64,000 nucleotides of DNA, from NCBI GenBank assembly GCA_019217005.1, contig JAHBNG010000008.1, positions 124,001 through 188,000 on the forward strand, written 5' to 3'. The notes under the pieces were generated by a model. The model was not told the DNA's origin. It worked only from the letters and a program-made list of their open reading frames with translations, and ran no database searches. This DNA is from Chloroflexi bacterium TSY (lineage in GTDB: Bacteria; Chloroflexota; Anaerolineae; Caldilineales; Caldilineaceae). The translations under genes were made by a program, and so were the position numbers. This document shows positions 27,058-36,874 of the stretch, piece by piece. The first letter of the stretch is position 1, and every line of letters begins with the position of its first letter.

Positions 27058-28791
27058 TTATTTTGGTTTTTTGCCACGCAGTAGACGCTTTGTATTTTTC
27101 AGGATTTTCTTTGCTTTTACCTCGTCTAGGCTGATGCCGCCATGACGCAATGTGTCTATCAGTTCTGAGGGCTCAAATTTGGCCAGTTTTGCATAGGTCC
27201 AAACCCCGGATTGGTGAAGCATTTGTGCCGAGATATCCCCAATTCCCGGTATTTTTGTCAGGATGTCCGGAGGAGGACCCTCATACACTGCATTTTCACG
27301 ATGATGTTCTTGGGCAAGCTTGCGAGCTTCGGTCGGCCACTCTGTGACCTGATCGTTTGGGCGCGCAGATGTCGCCGCTTGTAATGCTTCTATTGATGTT
27401 TCTGCTAGCTGACTCCACGTATAGATCGATGCTGTGTATAGCTGCTCCTGATAGGCCCGCCCGATCCCAGGCACGATACTTAAAACATCTGGATGGTTCT
27501 GAATCGATGCTTCAGTTACCTGTTTCCGCACAGCGTTTTCATGCAGCACATCATCCAGCGTGATGACAGCGGCCTGATATTCTCGTTCATCTATTTCAGG
27601 ATCATCCTGGGGAGTCCATTTGCCAATAGTTTCGATTCGATTGTTGGATAATGGTCTGCGATGTTGCGCGCTATACTCATCGATCATCGTAGAAAGTTCA
27701 TCTGATTGTCGCTCGATTGCTTCTGCTGACAGCGTTCCTTTCTGCTCTGGCTGGGCATTGATTTTGGCGTTTGGATTGACGCTTGTCGTTGAGAATTGAC
27801 GCTGCCCTGATTTTGCAGAGTTGCGCATCAAATTGTTGAACATCTCATCGCTAATCTGACTAGGGTTTGCTTGATTATGAGCTGCCTTATTTATATTGAC
27901 TGTGTCCTGATTTGGTTGGTTGGGACTAGAGAGATCATTGGATGACTCTATGGCTGAGTAAGCCGAATCTTCTTGATCCTCTAACGGACCTTGTTCATAA
28001 TCGTCAACATTGTCGTCAATATTTTTACGGATCCCATCGGATGATGCCGAAGCATGTATCTGGCGGCGATGGTCAACGATTGAACCTGGTGCAGACTCTT
28101 CGCCGATTGTATGCTCATTCTGATCTTGCCGGACCCGTTGCGTAAAAGCGTCGACCTGAAAGCCAGGAATGTCTGTCGTTTGGAGATCTGAATCATCAAC
28201 AGCATGTATTTGACTGGGTGTTTGATGATGTTTCTCGCCAAGGTTGTGTGTCAACACTCTCTTTCGGTGATTCAACTCTTCCCACTCGTTTTGACCTTCC
28301 TCACTTGGCGACACAGTGTTCACTGTTTTTTGTGTCGATACCTGTTCATCTGCATTGTTTGCGCGTTGTGTTGCAATACTGGTGTCGATTCCTTGATTCA
28401 CAATTTGTGTCGTTGGTTGCGCTTCAATCGTCGACGCATGATCTGCTTGTATTGGGGGTTGCCCCCCCTCTTGCTCATCTTTGGTCAATGCCCCCAGGCT
28501 TGTATAGTCCTGACTCCCATAACGTGTCGGTGGAGCCGTCGATGAGAGCATCCCGCTAGCTGAAGGCAGGGCAGAAGCTAACGGACGTGCTGATTCGTCG
28601 TTAGATGTTTCACTAGAAACTGTCTGCGGTTGATGGGAGCGAAGATAGTGTACCTGTTCCTCTAGTTCCTTGACGCGACGACTTTCCCAACGCAAGCGTT
28701 TCTGGCGATAGTAGAGCCATTCCCAAAGCCATGATGTCATGAAGCCAAGGATAAATCCACCAACCAAGAACCAAAGTAGTCGGATGATCAT
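27058..28791 (-). CDS. Membrane-anchored protein with C-terminal helix-hairpin-helix pair
   Basis: A 577-residue protein with one N-terminal membrane helix (LLWFLVGGFILGFMTSWLW), a short coiled-coil (RRVKELEEQVHYLRSH), about 370 low-complexity residues rich in Gln, Ser, Asp and Asn, and a folded C-terminus. The C-terminus has two helix-hairpin-helix units, DVLSIVPGIGRAYQEQLYTA and DILTKIPGIGDISAQMLHQS, each followed by a YTW/WTY-containing helix. This matches the 'predicted flap endonuclease-1-like' HhH domain often attached to membrane anchors in bacteria. HhH motifs bind DNA non-specifically, so a nucleoid-membrane contact is possible; no nuclease active site is visible. It is probably in one transcript with the LysM gene. 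Confidence 0.75.
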   Translation of the reverse strand: MIIRLLWFLVGGFILGFMTSWLWEWLYYRQKRLRWESRRVKELEEQVHYLRSHQPQTVSSETSNDESARPLASALPSASGMLSSTAPPTRYGSQDYTSLGALTKDEQEGGQPPIQADHASTIEAQPTTQIVNQGIDTSIATQRANNADEQVSTQKTVNTVSPSEEGQNEWEELNHRKRVLTHNLGEKHHQTPSQIHAVDDSDLQTTDIPGFQVDAFTQRVRQDQNEHTIGEESAPGSIVDHRRQIHASASSDGIRKNIDDNVDDYEQGPLEDQEDSAYSAIESSNDLSSPNQPNQDTVNINKAAHNQANPSQISDEMFNNLMRNSAKSGQRQFSTTSVNPNAKINAQPEQKGTLSAEAIERQSDELSTMIDEYSAQHRRPLSNNRIETIGKWTPQDDPEIDEREYQAAVITLDDVLHENAVRKQVTEASIQNHPDVLSIVPGIGRAYQEQLYTASIYTWSQLAETSIEALQAATSARPNDQVTEWPTEARKLAQEHHRENAVYEGPPPDILTKIPGIGDISAQMLHQSGVWTYAKLAKFEPSELIDTLRHGGISLDEVKAKKILKNTKRLLRGKKPK

Positions 28792-29111
28792 TGAACTGTG
28801 ACCTCCTGTCGCGGAGTAAATGAAGAGCTATACTGCGATTGATCGGGATACTCAACGATACTGAGCAGGGCCATAAATTTAAAATAAATTTGTCACTTCT
28901 ATACTTTGCTCTGTATGAAAACCGCAGTATAGTCGAGTAAAATGCTCAAATTTATTTTGATTTATGAGCTCGTGCGGTATAGAGACGGGTGCGGTATATC
29001 GTAAGCACTATTATAGGTGAAACATATGATGCAACTTGGGTTTGGGTAGAACATGCTCAACTATGAGTGAGTATAGCATAAATAGATGTAATGAATACAT
29101 GAAGTATACGT
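28792..29111. repeat. Non-coding region with AT-rich inverted repeat
   Basis: Arms CATAAATTTAAAATAAATTTG (28872-28892, listed in part) and its near-complement ending GATTTATG (28947-28966) enclose about 54 bp. Shorter GCGGTAT/ATACTGC matches extend the fold on both sides. Possibly a decayed MITE or a divergent regulatory region for the HhH gene. Confidence 0.45.
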
Positions 29112-29426
29112 TTAATGGGCCTTCTTGTCAACAGTGTGGAGATTTATAGCGCGATTGGACGCTCTAAAAACAAAAATACTCAGCCACCACGCACAATACA
29201 TCCCGGCTAGATCACTCATCAAGTCGAAGATGCTGGCAGTCCGAAGAGGAGAAAGCGCCTGTAGACCTTCTTCCCCGGCAGCAACGCTAAGTGGAATCAG
29301 AATAGCCAACGGGATTGCCAATCGACCAAATCTGAGGGTACGTCCATTCAGCCAGAGGTTTAGCCAAAATGTAACAGCGCCAAAGAGCAGAAAATGCAGA
29401 ACCTTTTTCAATATCACCATATCCAT
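29112..29426 (-). CDS. VanZ-like membrane protein
   Basis: A 104-residue protein with three to four hydrophobic segments. KKVLHFLLFGAVTFWLNLWL matches the first conserved VanZ block (H-F-x-L-F-G), and AAGEEGLQALSPLRTASIFD with LMSDLAGM matches the second (E-x-x-Q and R-x-x-S-x-x-D-x-x-x-N/D). VanZ-family proteins are small membrane proteins of uncertain role, some giving low-level teicoplanin resistance. The N-terminus is short compared with typical members but keeps both motifs. It stands alone. Confidence 0.7.
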   Translation of the reverse strand: MDMVILKKVLHFLLFGAVTFWLNLWLNGRTLRFGRLAIPLAILIPLSVAAGEEGLQALSPLRTASIFDLMSDLAGMYCAWWLSIFVFRASNRAINLHTVDKKAH

Positions 29427-29749
29427 TCTTGCCGAACGTTGTGTGAAACGACGAAGTTCCCTTCAGACGATGACAGCCTGTATTGTCGTCGATTTGTAAC
29501 ATTAGTTTTGATTTTCTTGAATTATGATATGAGAGATGACTCGATGAGAAGTTGGATAGTGTGTTCCAAAGTAACATTTTTCCCTCGGGAAAATATCTTG
29601 TTATGCTCATTTGGAGTATGTGAACCCTGAAAAGTGTTTGTACTCAGATAGCTCAGGTTTCCAGGATATATCTGAGTGAATCTGCGAACCTTTATTTCTG
29701 AAGACTTTCTGGACTTATGCTTACGTGACCGATAAAAATGATTTTATTT
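29427..29749. other. Spacer without a visible gene
   Basis: The stretch lies between divergent genes and holds no convincing open frame or strong palindrome. It should contain the promoters of the VanZ-like gene and of the exported protein at 29750. Confidence 0.4.
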
Positions 29750-30120
29750 ATGAAAAAATTGCACCGATCATATTGTTTACTATTTGTCGTTCTTATGTTG
29801 AATGCCATAGCGATTCCGTTTTCACCATCTGCGCTATCTGCTTTCGCCGTTGTCCAAGAGGATGATGTGGCTGAACCATTGGCCTGTCTAGTCAACGTAA
29901 CGCCTCTCTTCTTTGAAGAATCTATTCACGGAGTCGAAGGAGGCGCAGGACGTTTAGAGATTGCCATAGAAGTCGATCCTCAAGACGAACCGCGTGTTGC
30001 ATTTTTCGAGAGCGAGGTCACGGGGGCAGGCCCCATGTGGCGTGCATCTGGTTGGTCAGCGATTACTTTTGCATCGCTGCTACTGGCTCTTGATCCGAGT
30101 ACTTATCGGATTTCGTTTGA

Positions 30121-31615
30121 CTTTACTTTCTGGTAAAGGCTTGAGTGACAAAGGGCAAACCGAAAGGGGCGGAAAAAAGAATCCACCCTGAAAAAACGGG
30201 ATAAAATGTAAAAATAGTGCTCGGCTAGTTTAAGCAGCGGCATTGAGGCGGCGATGAGCGAGAACGCCTTTAGGGAAATGGTGTGAAACCGAGGCCTTTT
30301 TCCGAAAGTCAGGGTCGAGTTGGTCAGGAGTTGGAAAAAGAGCACTCGAGAGAACGCGGCGCAGCCTGCCGGGAGTGGCTTGAGGCTCTCGAGCCCAGTA
30401 GCCAGTCGGTATGGGAGGAAGAGAAGCGGCTAAATGGGAAAGAAGATTGCCAGCCAGCAGCCCCAGTTCAGGTAAGCGGAAACAAGCCTCATCGGCATGA
30501 ACAAATTGACGATGTAAGCCAATCATCTGCTTGGAAGCCAAGGGGGGGATGTTCAACAGGCCAGCGTTCCAGGTAGACAAGATAAATGGTTTCAGGCTGC
30601 AAAGTCATAACGGTCGCCAAAACCAAAGGTGTGTTGTAGGCCGGATCCTGAATGACGTAAATCGAGTAGGTACGGTTGGCTGTATCCACCTTGGTTGTTC
30701 TGGGGACGAGATTGTGCCATGCTTGATAGCAAATCAGGCGACCACTATAGAGAAAGCGACCAGACGAGTCCGGAGTTGTAGCCTCGAGTCGCTTTCCCTT
30801 ATAGCTGCGAGAGAGCGGTCGCACAATATCACCATATTCAGGTGGTCTGCCTTTTTCTTTGCGTTTGGGGAACTCATTGCGGCGCACTGTGCAGTTAATC
30901 GCTTCCCGCAGGACAAATCGGTCTATGCCGCTTTCTAGCATTTCTCTGATTGTAAACCCGGCATCGACCACCGCCACTTCGTCTGACTCCAGTGATTTCT
31001 TCGTCTCTGTCAGCAGCTTTTTCCGAAACTCACTTTCCTTTGTTCCAACCGTGCATCTCATGATTGCCTTGAGCAGTGGCACTCGCTTCCCGCCTATCTC
31101 CCCCGAGCTTATCATCACTCCAAAGATGAGCGCGGGCAATGCCCGACGAGCCGTTGAGTTATAGAGTCGGTTCACTTTCCCTTGCAGCTTCGGTCGCCAG
31201 AACCCTGTGATATCTATGCTTTTCACTCGGTACCCTTCTAACTTTTTTGCCTCCCATTCCCCTTTCCACTTCTTCTTGCCACGACCCCAGCAGACTTGTG
31301 ATATCCCATGATCCATATCGAAAGCTCCACCAGCTTCGCCGGAGCTCCTCATCTTCAAACCCGCTTTCTTTCAATGCGCTATGGATTGCTCCTCGACTTT
31401 TCAGAAACGACCCATTCAGCATTGCCCACATCAGACGCATTACATTTACGTTTGTTCCCATCGGCGTTACTTGCAATACATTCATCAGTACTGCTATAGT
31501 TATTTCTGGCGCGGTTAGCATTCCTTCCTCCTTTTTGGGTTCTCTACCTTTAGGATGAACTGCTAACCGCTTTTTGTCACATTTCTCATCTCTTTTCTTT
31601 TACCAGAAAGTAAAG
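30121..31615 (-). mobile_element. 1.49-kb IS (unassigned DDE family), copy 1
   Basis: A 1495-bp element with ends CTTTACTTTCTGGTAAA and the matching TTTACCAGAAAGTAAAG, flanked by TTGA (30117-30120, 31616-31619). Its transposase is broken. It is inverted relative to the copy at 37832-39316. Together they bracket the dipeptidase-sulfatase-IclR segment. Confidence 0.9.
30230..31521 (-). pseudogene. Transposase of the 1.49-kb IS, frameshifted (copy 1)
   Basis: Starts MLTAPEITIAVLMNVLQVTP and covers three frames: residues up to about ITSLLGSWQEEVER in the first, KKLEGYRVKSIDITGFWRPK through TTKVDTANRTYSIYVIQD in the second, and LASKQMIGLHRQFVHADEAC to the C-terminal LAHRRLNAAA in the third. DDE-type residues are likely in VAVVDAGFTIREML and the later E/W-rich YLERWPVEHPPLA block, as in IS4-superfamily enzymes. 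The exact IS family was not identified. Two frameshifts (near 31260 and 30560) make it non-functional. Confidence 0.82.
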
Positions 31616-31646
31616 TTGAACCATAATATTAACAAGTAAGAGAGCA

Positions 31647-33038
31647 ATGACAATGACAGCACAAGCATGGGATAAGTACCTTCAAGAACATCAAGAGAGC
31701 CATCTCGCCGAACTACTCGATTTTTTGCGCATTCCAAGCATCTCGAGTCTGCCGGATCATGCAGCTGATGTACGTTCTGCCGGCGGGTGGGTTGCCAACC
31801 GTCTCCGTTCCATCGGCATCGAAAATGTGCAAATCATGGAAACGGGTGGTCACCCCGTTGTCTATGGGGACTGGCTTCAAGCTGATGACAAGCCCACCAT
31901 CATGATTTACGGTCATTTTGACACGCAACCGGTTGATCCGCTCGATCTTTGGACAGATCCGCCTTTCGAGCCGGTGATCAAGGATGAACGTATTTATGCC
32001 CGTGAGGCGTCGGATGATAAGGGCAACATGTTTGTGCCGATCTTGGCTGTGGAGGCGCTGCTCAAAACTGACGGAGCCTTACCGGTTAATCTGAAATTCT
32101 TCTTCGAAGGACAAGAAGAGATTGGTAGCCCACAACTTCCGGGCTTTATTGAAACACATCGGGATCAATTTGCTTGTGACATGGTTGTGAGCGCCGATGG
32201 TGGTCAATTTAGCGAAGAGCAGCCGGAACTCATGATTGGGCTGCGGGGTCTTGCCGCCATGCAAATCGACGTCAAGGGCGCATCCACTGACCTACATTCT
32301 GGACTGTATGGTGGAGCAGTCGCCAATCCGCTGCATGCGCTGGCCGAGATCTTGGCAACCATGCGCACTGCCGATGGCAAAATCCAGGTGGAGGGTTTCT
32401 TTGACGATGTACTGGATTTGAGTGACGATGACCGTTCGCGGATCGCCAAAGTTCCCAGCGATGACGAGGCACTGATGGAGGAGCTAGGCATTACTGGTTT
32501 GTTCGGGGAACCCGGATACAACACATTAGAACAGCGGTGGGCGCGTCCGACACTTGAGATTAATGGCATGTGGGGTGGCTTTCAAGGCGCTGGCGTAAAG
32601 ACCGTTTTGCCAAATGAGGCGCATGCCAAAATCACCTGTCGGTTGGTTGCCAATCAAAATCCGGCCAAAATCGTTGAGGCGATTACAGCCCACGTGAAAA
32701 AACATACGCCGTCTGGGGTCGTTGCAACGGTCAAACCCGAACCGAGTGGTGCGAACCCCTATCTGATGCCCGCAGACCATCCAGGCAATCAAGCCGCTGC
32801 GACTGTTCACCAAGAGTTATATGGGAAGGAACCATTTTACGTCCGATCAGGTGGGAGCATTCCCTTTTGTAGTCTTTTTAAGGACTTGCTTGGCGTCTAT
32901 ACTGTGAATTTTGCCTTTGGGCTAAACGATGAAGGTGCCCATGCTCCTGATGAGTTTTGGCGCATCAGCAGCTTTGAGCGAGGCAAGCGAGCTTATTGCA
33001 TGTTGCTCCATGAATTGGGAAGTAACGGAAATAGCTGA
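31647..33038 (+). CDS. M20-family metallodipeptidase
   Basis: A 463-residue cytoplasmic enzyme of the M20 (carnosinase/CNDP-like) family. The metal ligands are clear: MIYGHFDTQPVDP (His and Asp), ASDDKGN (bridging Asp), FEGQEEIGSP (Glu-Glu), VSADGG (Asp) and the C-terminal LNDEGAHAPDE (His). The lid/dimerisation domain runs from about residue 200 to 385 with VKGASTDLHSGLYGGAVANP. It hydrolyses di- or short peptides using two zinc (or manganese) ions. Start codons at 31647 and 31653 are both possible. It begins only 32 bp after an IS end, so its native promoter may have been displaced. Confidence 0.92.
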   Translation: MTMTAQAWDKYLQEHQESHLAELLDFLRIPSISSLPDHAADVRSAGGWVANRLRSIGIENVQIMETGGHPVVYGDWLQADDKPTIMIYGHFDTQPVDPLDLWTDPPFEPVIKDERIYAREASDDKGNMFVPILAVEALLKTDGALPVNLKFFFEGQEEIGSPQLPGFIETHRDQFACDMVVSADGGQFSEEQPELMIGLRGLAAMQIDVKGASTDLHSGLYGGAVANPLHALAEILATMRTADGKIQVEGFFDDVLDLSDDDRSRIAKVPSDDEALMEELGITGLFGEPGYNTLEQRWARPTLEINGMWGGFQGAGVKTVLPNEAHAKITCRLVANQNPAKIVEAITAHVKKHTPSGVVATVKPEPSGANPYLMPADHPGNQAAATVHQELYGKEPFYVRSGGSIPFCSLFKDLLGVYTVNFAFGLNDEGAHAPDEFWRISSFERGKRAYCMLLHELGSNGNS

Positions 33039-33051
33039 AATCAAAAAGTAG

Positions 33052-33240
33052 CTAGTGCGGTAGCCACGCCGCTTCGTCCATCCAGGTTCGCTCTGTCAAA
33101 GGCATAGATGGCTGCTGAGAGTAACCAACCGCGTAATTATCGAGCGCGCCAGTCTGATGAGGCCAGCGCCCCGTTAGCAACGTACTGTGCGCGGGCGTAT
33201 AGAGTGGGCAGCCAGGAATTGGCAAAGCTATATGACTGAT
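33052..33240 (-). pseudogene. Sulfatase N-terminal fragment
   Basis: The minus strand encodes PIPGCPLYTPAHSTLLTGRW, PHQTGALDNYAVGYSQQ and TERTWMDEAAWLPH before a stop. The CPxxxxxxSTLLTGRxPH block is the sulfatase active-site segment in which Cys is converted to formylglycine. There is no start and no remainder of the enzyme, so this is a relic, a second sulfatase besides the intact one at 35079. Confidence 0.65.
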
Positions 33241-33549
33241 TTTTATAAATTCCTATACCATAAAAAAGGATGATTATACGAAGTTTAAGTACAGCGTTAA
33301 ATTAGTTTTTAGGCATTTTTCCGTCCTATAGCCTTTCAGGAAAAACTTTTCCTGTCGTTGATGGCATTTCAGCCGGTCAGCTCGTCAGCTCTCTGGCTGA
33401 CCAGCTGAAATGCTGACAAGCTACTGTTTCGCGTGGAAAAACATTATCTGAACATCTATAGAAACCCAAAATAACTAATTTAACGTTGTATTAAGTGACC
33501 TCTCTATAAGTTGTTGAACATACTGTCATAATGCAAGAGATCCGAAAAG
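33241..33549. other. Non-coding spacer with a 50-bp hairpin
   Basis: GCATTTCAGC (33364) pairs with GCTGAAATGC (to 33413), and an inner GGTCAGC pairs with GCTGACC, around a short loop. It lies downstream of the minus-strand binding-protein gene and could end its transcript, though there is no T-tract. Otherwise AT-rich and empty. Confidence 0.5.
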
Positions 33550-34914
33550 TTAGGCCCGCGGCAGGTCCATAATCTCTTGGCAAGTCTCTTGCACGAGCTG
33601 CAACCCTTCCTCAAAGCTCACATCACCATAGAAGAGATCGGGCGAGGTATTTGCCCAGTTATCCTGCAACTCCTGGAAGCGCAGGTTGTACGGCATGGGG
33701 AAGGGACCAAGCACATCTTCGTCTAGAAAGAGTTTGTTGAGGGCACGCTCAAAGATGGGATGTGATTGAGCAAGCACCTGCTCGTTGCCCCAAACGGACT
33801 TACGGGCATTCGGTTGCCCCGTCCCTTGCTCCAAGGCCGACCAGAGACCAGTTTCCGTCGAGGTGAGGTAAAGTAGTAGATCGACGGCTAAGTCGGGATA
33901 TGCGGTCTCGGACCAACAAGAGAAGTTGGAATGGAAAGCTGTGTAGCCACGCGTGCCTTCAGGACCGAGGGGGAAAAGTACCCAATCGAGCGGAAAACGA
34001 TCGCCAACCTCCGTAGTCCAGCCATTCACGCGATAGGTACCGGTGACCCCCATTGCGATGGTGCCGGAGACAAAATCAAGGCCCTCATTTGCCAGATCGG
34101 CGCGCAAGGGTGCCGCGTATAGCTCTGTGCGCAAATTGGTCAGCCAATGCGCTGCTTCAACGTTCAGCTCATCCGTTGCAAAGCGAAACTCCTTGCGCTG
34201 TGAGTCCATAATGTCGGTGTCATACGCACGGGCCAGGGATTCAAAATCATAATAGTTGCCTGGCAGATAGTTGGTGCCAAAGATGTTATTTTCTGGATCA
34301 CTCATGACACCAGCCATTTCAGCAAACTCGGCGACGGTCCAATCATCGGTAGGCATCTCAAATCCCGCAGCTTCGAGCATGTCGAGGTTGATGGCCACTA
34401 CAGCCGGATTCCCGGGATGAATAATAAAGGCCAGACCATAAAGGACACCATCTAGCTTGCCTCCTTCCAACGCCGTGGTGAAGAAGTCGTCGAGATTGGC
34501 GTCATCGCGGGCAGCCATATGATCATCAAGCGGCATGAACATCCCTTTCGACGCAGAAAATGGGAACCACTTGATGCCGCTGAAGTTCACATCCCAGAGG
34601 GTGCCAGTAGCATGACGGGCTAATTGCAACTTTGGCATTTCACCATAGATAACAGTTTCGATCTGCAGGTCTACCTCGTCCGCATGGGCTTCCGCCCAGC
34701 GTTGTGAGAACTCGCGTTGATAATCATGCACGGCGGCATGGTGGGTTGCCACGCTCATCTTTGCCTTTTCCGCAGTCGCGGCACCTGCATCAACTGCCGT
34801 TGCACCGCTGTCGGCAACGGGGACACAAGCCGCTGTAATCAACAGCGCGCTGCTTGCAGCACCAAGGGTTAGAAACTCGCGTCGACTCAATCCACTCTTC
34901 GTTGTCGTAGACAT
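33550..34914 (-). CDS. ABC-transporter sugar-binding lipoprotein, Tat-exported
   Basis: A 454-residue extracellular solute-binding protein. The N-terminus carries a twin-arginine signal (LSRREFLTLGAASSALLITA) ending in a lipobox-like TAAC, so it is probably folded in the cytoplasm, exported by Tat and lipid-anchored. The mature domain has the type-I carbohydrate-binding (MalE/UgpB-like) pattern: WAEAHADEVDLQIETVIYGE, LDMLEAAGFEMPTDDWTVAE and GVTGTYRVNGWTTEVGDRF. It lies 165 bp downstream of the sulfatase gene on the same strand. The substrate is likely a sulfated or desulfated sugar, an inference from context. No permease follows it; the permeases at 40797 may be shared. Confidence 0.85.
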   Translation of the reverse strand: MSTTTKSGLSRREFLTLGAASSALLITAACVPVADSGATAVDAGAATAEKAKMSVATHHAAVHDYQREFSQRWAEAHADEVDLQIETVIYGEMPKLQLARHATGTLWDVNFSGIKWFPFSASKGMFMPLDDHMAARDDANLDDFFTTALEGGKLDGVLYGLAFIIHPGNPAVVAINLDMLEAAGFEMPTDDWTVAEFAEMAGVMSDPENNIFGTNYLPGNYYDFESLARAYDTDIMDSQRKEFRFATDELNVEAAHWLTNLRTELYAAPLRADLANEGLDFVSGTIAMGVTGTYRVNGWTTEVGDRFPLDWVLFPLGPEGTRGYTAFHSNFSCWSETAYPDLAVDLLLYLTSTETGLWSALEQGTGQPNARKSVWGNEQVLAQSHPIFERALNKLFLDEDVLGPFPMPYNLRFQELQDNWANTSPDLFYGDVSFEEGLQLVQETCQEIMDLPRA

Positions 34915-35078
34915 TTGTATTTCTCCTCTGAATGGTAGAACGTCTCAAGTTAAGGTACTTTGCAAACGGTTATTCTTTGGATTACAGATAATCGTAGATC
35001 GTAGTGGACAAGGTAAGCCCTCGTACCGGTTTGTTTCGCCTAGGGTGTGTTCACTGGACCATTGCGATCGAATGAATA

Positions 35079-36509
35079 TTAAATCTGCGGCAACCCTGAA
35101 TCCCTCACCAACGGTTGCCATTCCCCAGCAGTGGCCCCCCGGATTAACAACCTCTCTTCCTGGCTTTCTCGGATACGCTGTTCCAATTCGAGTGGATTCC
35201 AATGCGTCAATAGTTCGGCGCGCAACTGTTCCCGTACAGCCGCATAATCGGGGTCGCTGCCCAAATTATTGAACTCACCCGGATCGGCTTCCAGATCATA
35301 AAGTTCAACTGGATCATCCAGGCTGTAGTTTAGCTTGAAGCGACCCCGACGCAACATAGCCATGGGGCGGATCACCCCGTGGGCCAGGTATTCGGAAAAG
35401 GCCATATCCTTCCAATCGGTTGCCGAACCAGATGCCAAATCGAGCAGGCTGTCGCCATCTAAAGGTGCTACTACCGGTGCCCCCGCGATATCGATCAATG
35501 TGGCCACCAAATCCACCAAGGAGACTGCCTCCTGAACTCGGTGTCCCTGTGGCAATTCACCAGGCCACGACACAATCAGTGGAATGCGTGACGACTGTTC
35601 ATAGAAGTTTGACTTGCGCCACATGCCATGTTCACCGGCCATTTCGCCATGATCGCTGGTGTAGATGATCACAGTGTTGTCGAGTTGTCCTGTCTCTTCC
35701 AACACGGCGATCATGCGACCCATCTTGTCATCCAAATAAGTGATGAGTGCGTAATAACCAGCCCGCGCTCGGCGCAGTTCGTCTTCTGTATAGTTGATCA
35801 GGCCAAACATGGTGCGCATGCGCTGATAGACTGGATGAAGGTTATCTAGGTGTCCGAGAGGGATGGTTGGCAAATCCATCTCTTCTGGTGGATAAAGATT
35901 CCAGTATTTCTGGGGTGCTACCAACGGGAAGTGAGGCGCAATAAACGAGGCGTTGATCGCCCAAGGCTGTTTCCTGCGCGCTGGATCGCGTAAATAAGCA
36001 AGCGTGGCAGCTTCGACTTCGTCATCAACCTCGATCTCTTTCGTCGTACCAGGCCCAGCCTCATAGACCCCTTGCCACGGCTGCTTGGCTGGAGTGACTC
36101 CATCGCTCCAGCGATAAATTGGGTGTTGGTTGTCGCCGTGCGGGTCGCGGGCCAACTGCGCACGAAAGCCATGTAGTTTATCCGGTCCCACAAAGTGCTG
36201 CTTGCCCGCCAGCACAACATCGTACCCCACGGCCCGCAACCGATGGGGCCAAGTGACAGCGTTGGTCGCCAGGATCGAGGCATTGTCCCACACGTCAATA
36301 TGATGAATATAGCGCCCAGTCATAAAGGACATGCGTGAGGGTAAACAAAGAGGTGAATTGCAATAGGCGTTCTCAAATCGGACGCCGCGCTCGGCCAACC
36401 GATCCATGTGCGGTGTACGAACAAGCGGGTGGCCATATGTTCCACTAAACATGGGTCCGTGCTCGTCCGACATGACAATGAGAAAATTGGGACGGCTGTC
36501 AGATGTCAT
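35079..36509 (-). CDS. Sulfatase (formylglycine-dependent)
   Basis: A 476-residue type-I sulfatase. I chose the ATG at 36509 because AAGGAG lies about nine bases upstream; a further upstream start adds nine residues. The metal site starts with FLIVMSDEHGPMFSGTYG, and the active-site cysteine motif C-L-P-S-R sits in CNSPLCLPSRMSFMTGRY, the sequon for formylglycine. VIIYTSDHGEMAGEHGMWRK holds the metal-binding Asp-His pair. No signal peptide is visible, so it probably acts in the cytoplasm on imported sulfated carbohydrate or choline-type esters. It is divergent from the IclR gene, and with the downstream binding protein it forms a likely operon under that regulator. Confidence 0.92.
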   Translation of the reverse strand: MTSDSRPNFLIVMSDEHGPMFSGTYGHPLVRTPHMDRLAERGVRFENAYCNSPLCLPSRMSFMTGRYIHHIDVWDNASILATNAVTWPHRLRAVGYDVVLAGKQHFVGPDKLHGFRAQLARDPHGDNQHPIYRWSDGVTPAKQPWQGVYEAGPGTTKEIEVDDEVEAATLAYLRDPARRKQPWAINASFIAPHFPLVAPQKYWNLYPPEEMDLPTIPLGHLDNLHPVYQRMRTMFGLINYTEDELRRARAGYYALITYLDDKMGRMIAVLEETGQLDNTVIIYTSDHGEMAGEHGMWRKSNFYEQSSRIPLIVSWPGELPQGHRVQEAVSLVDLVATLIDIAGAPVVAPLDGDSLLDLASGSATDWKDMAFSEYLAHGVIRPMAMLRRGRFKLNYSLDDPVELYDLEADPGEFNNLGSDPDYAAVREQLRAELLTHWNPLELEQRIRESQEERLLIRGATAGEWQPLVRDSGLPQI

Positions 36510-36874
36510 AGTTCGTTCTATCTCCTTGGCAACCACACTCGTTTCCGACCACTTGAGGCGGACAACAGTAACATTGAATACTCATCTTATGTGATGCTTG
36601 GGCATGCGTATCCGTCTTGGCCTTGAAAGAATACATTAAGTTTGACCCATTCACAAACTGTAAAGTGTGATACATCATATTGATTGTCAAACAATGAGTG
36701 ATAAAGAGTCAAATGGAGACGAAGCGGACCCTAAGGTGGCGGCTTCCTCCCCGGTGTTACCATTGCGATTTATGTGCAGTAGAAATTTCTCGTCTTCATT
36801 ATGGATATCTTGACAAGAATGCAAGTTTATTCTATATTACAATAATAAGTCCTGCAATATGATGGTTCATTGCA
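36510..36874. other. Divergent intergenic region, sulfatase / IclR
   Basis: About 365 bp between divergent starts. It contains a consensus-like promoter for the IclR gene (36810-36838) and an ATTGT-CAA-ACAAT palindrome near 36682 that could be an operator for the sulfatase side. No gene. Confidence 0.5.
36810..36838 (+). promoter_or_regulatory. Sigma-70-type promoter of the IclR gene
   Basis: TTGACA (36810-36815), a 17-bp spacer and TATATT (36833-36838) sit 37 bp before the ATG. The fit to the vegetative consensus is very good. Confidence 0.7.

Larger units (their letters stand above)
29750..31626 (+). pseudogene. Small exported protein, last codons displaced by an IS
   Basis: The start MKKLHRSYCLLFVVLMLNAI gives a signal peptide (cleavage probably after LSAFA). 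The mature part (about 95 residues; LACLVNVTPLFFEESIHGVE, RLEIAIEVDPQDEPRVAFFE) is unfamiliar. An IS entered at 30121 with a TTGA duplication. Removing it and one TTGA restores ...TYRISFEP and a TAA stop at 31624-31626. The insertion therefore replaces only the last two residues with DFTFW and a stop inside the IS. The altered product may still fold and function. Confidence 0.65.
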
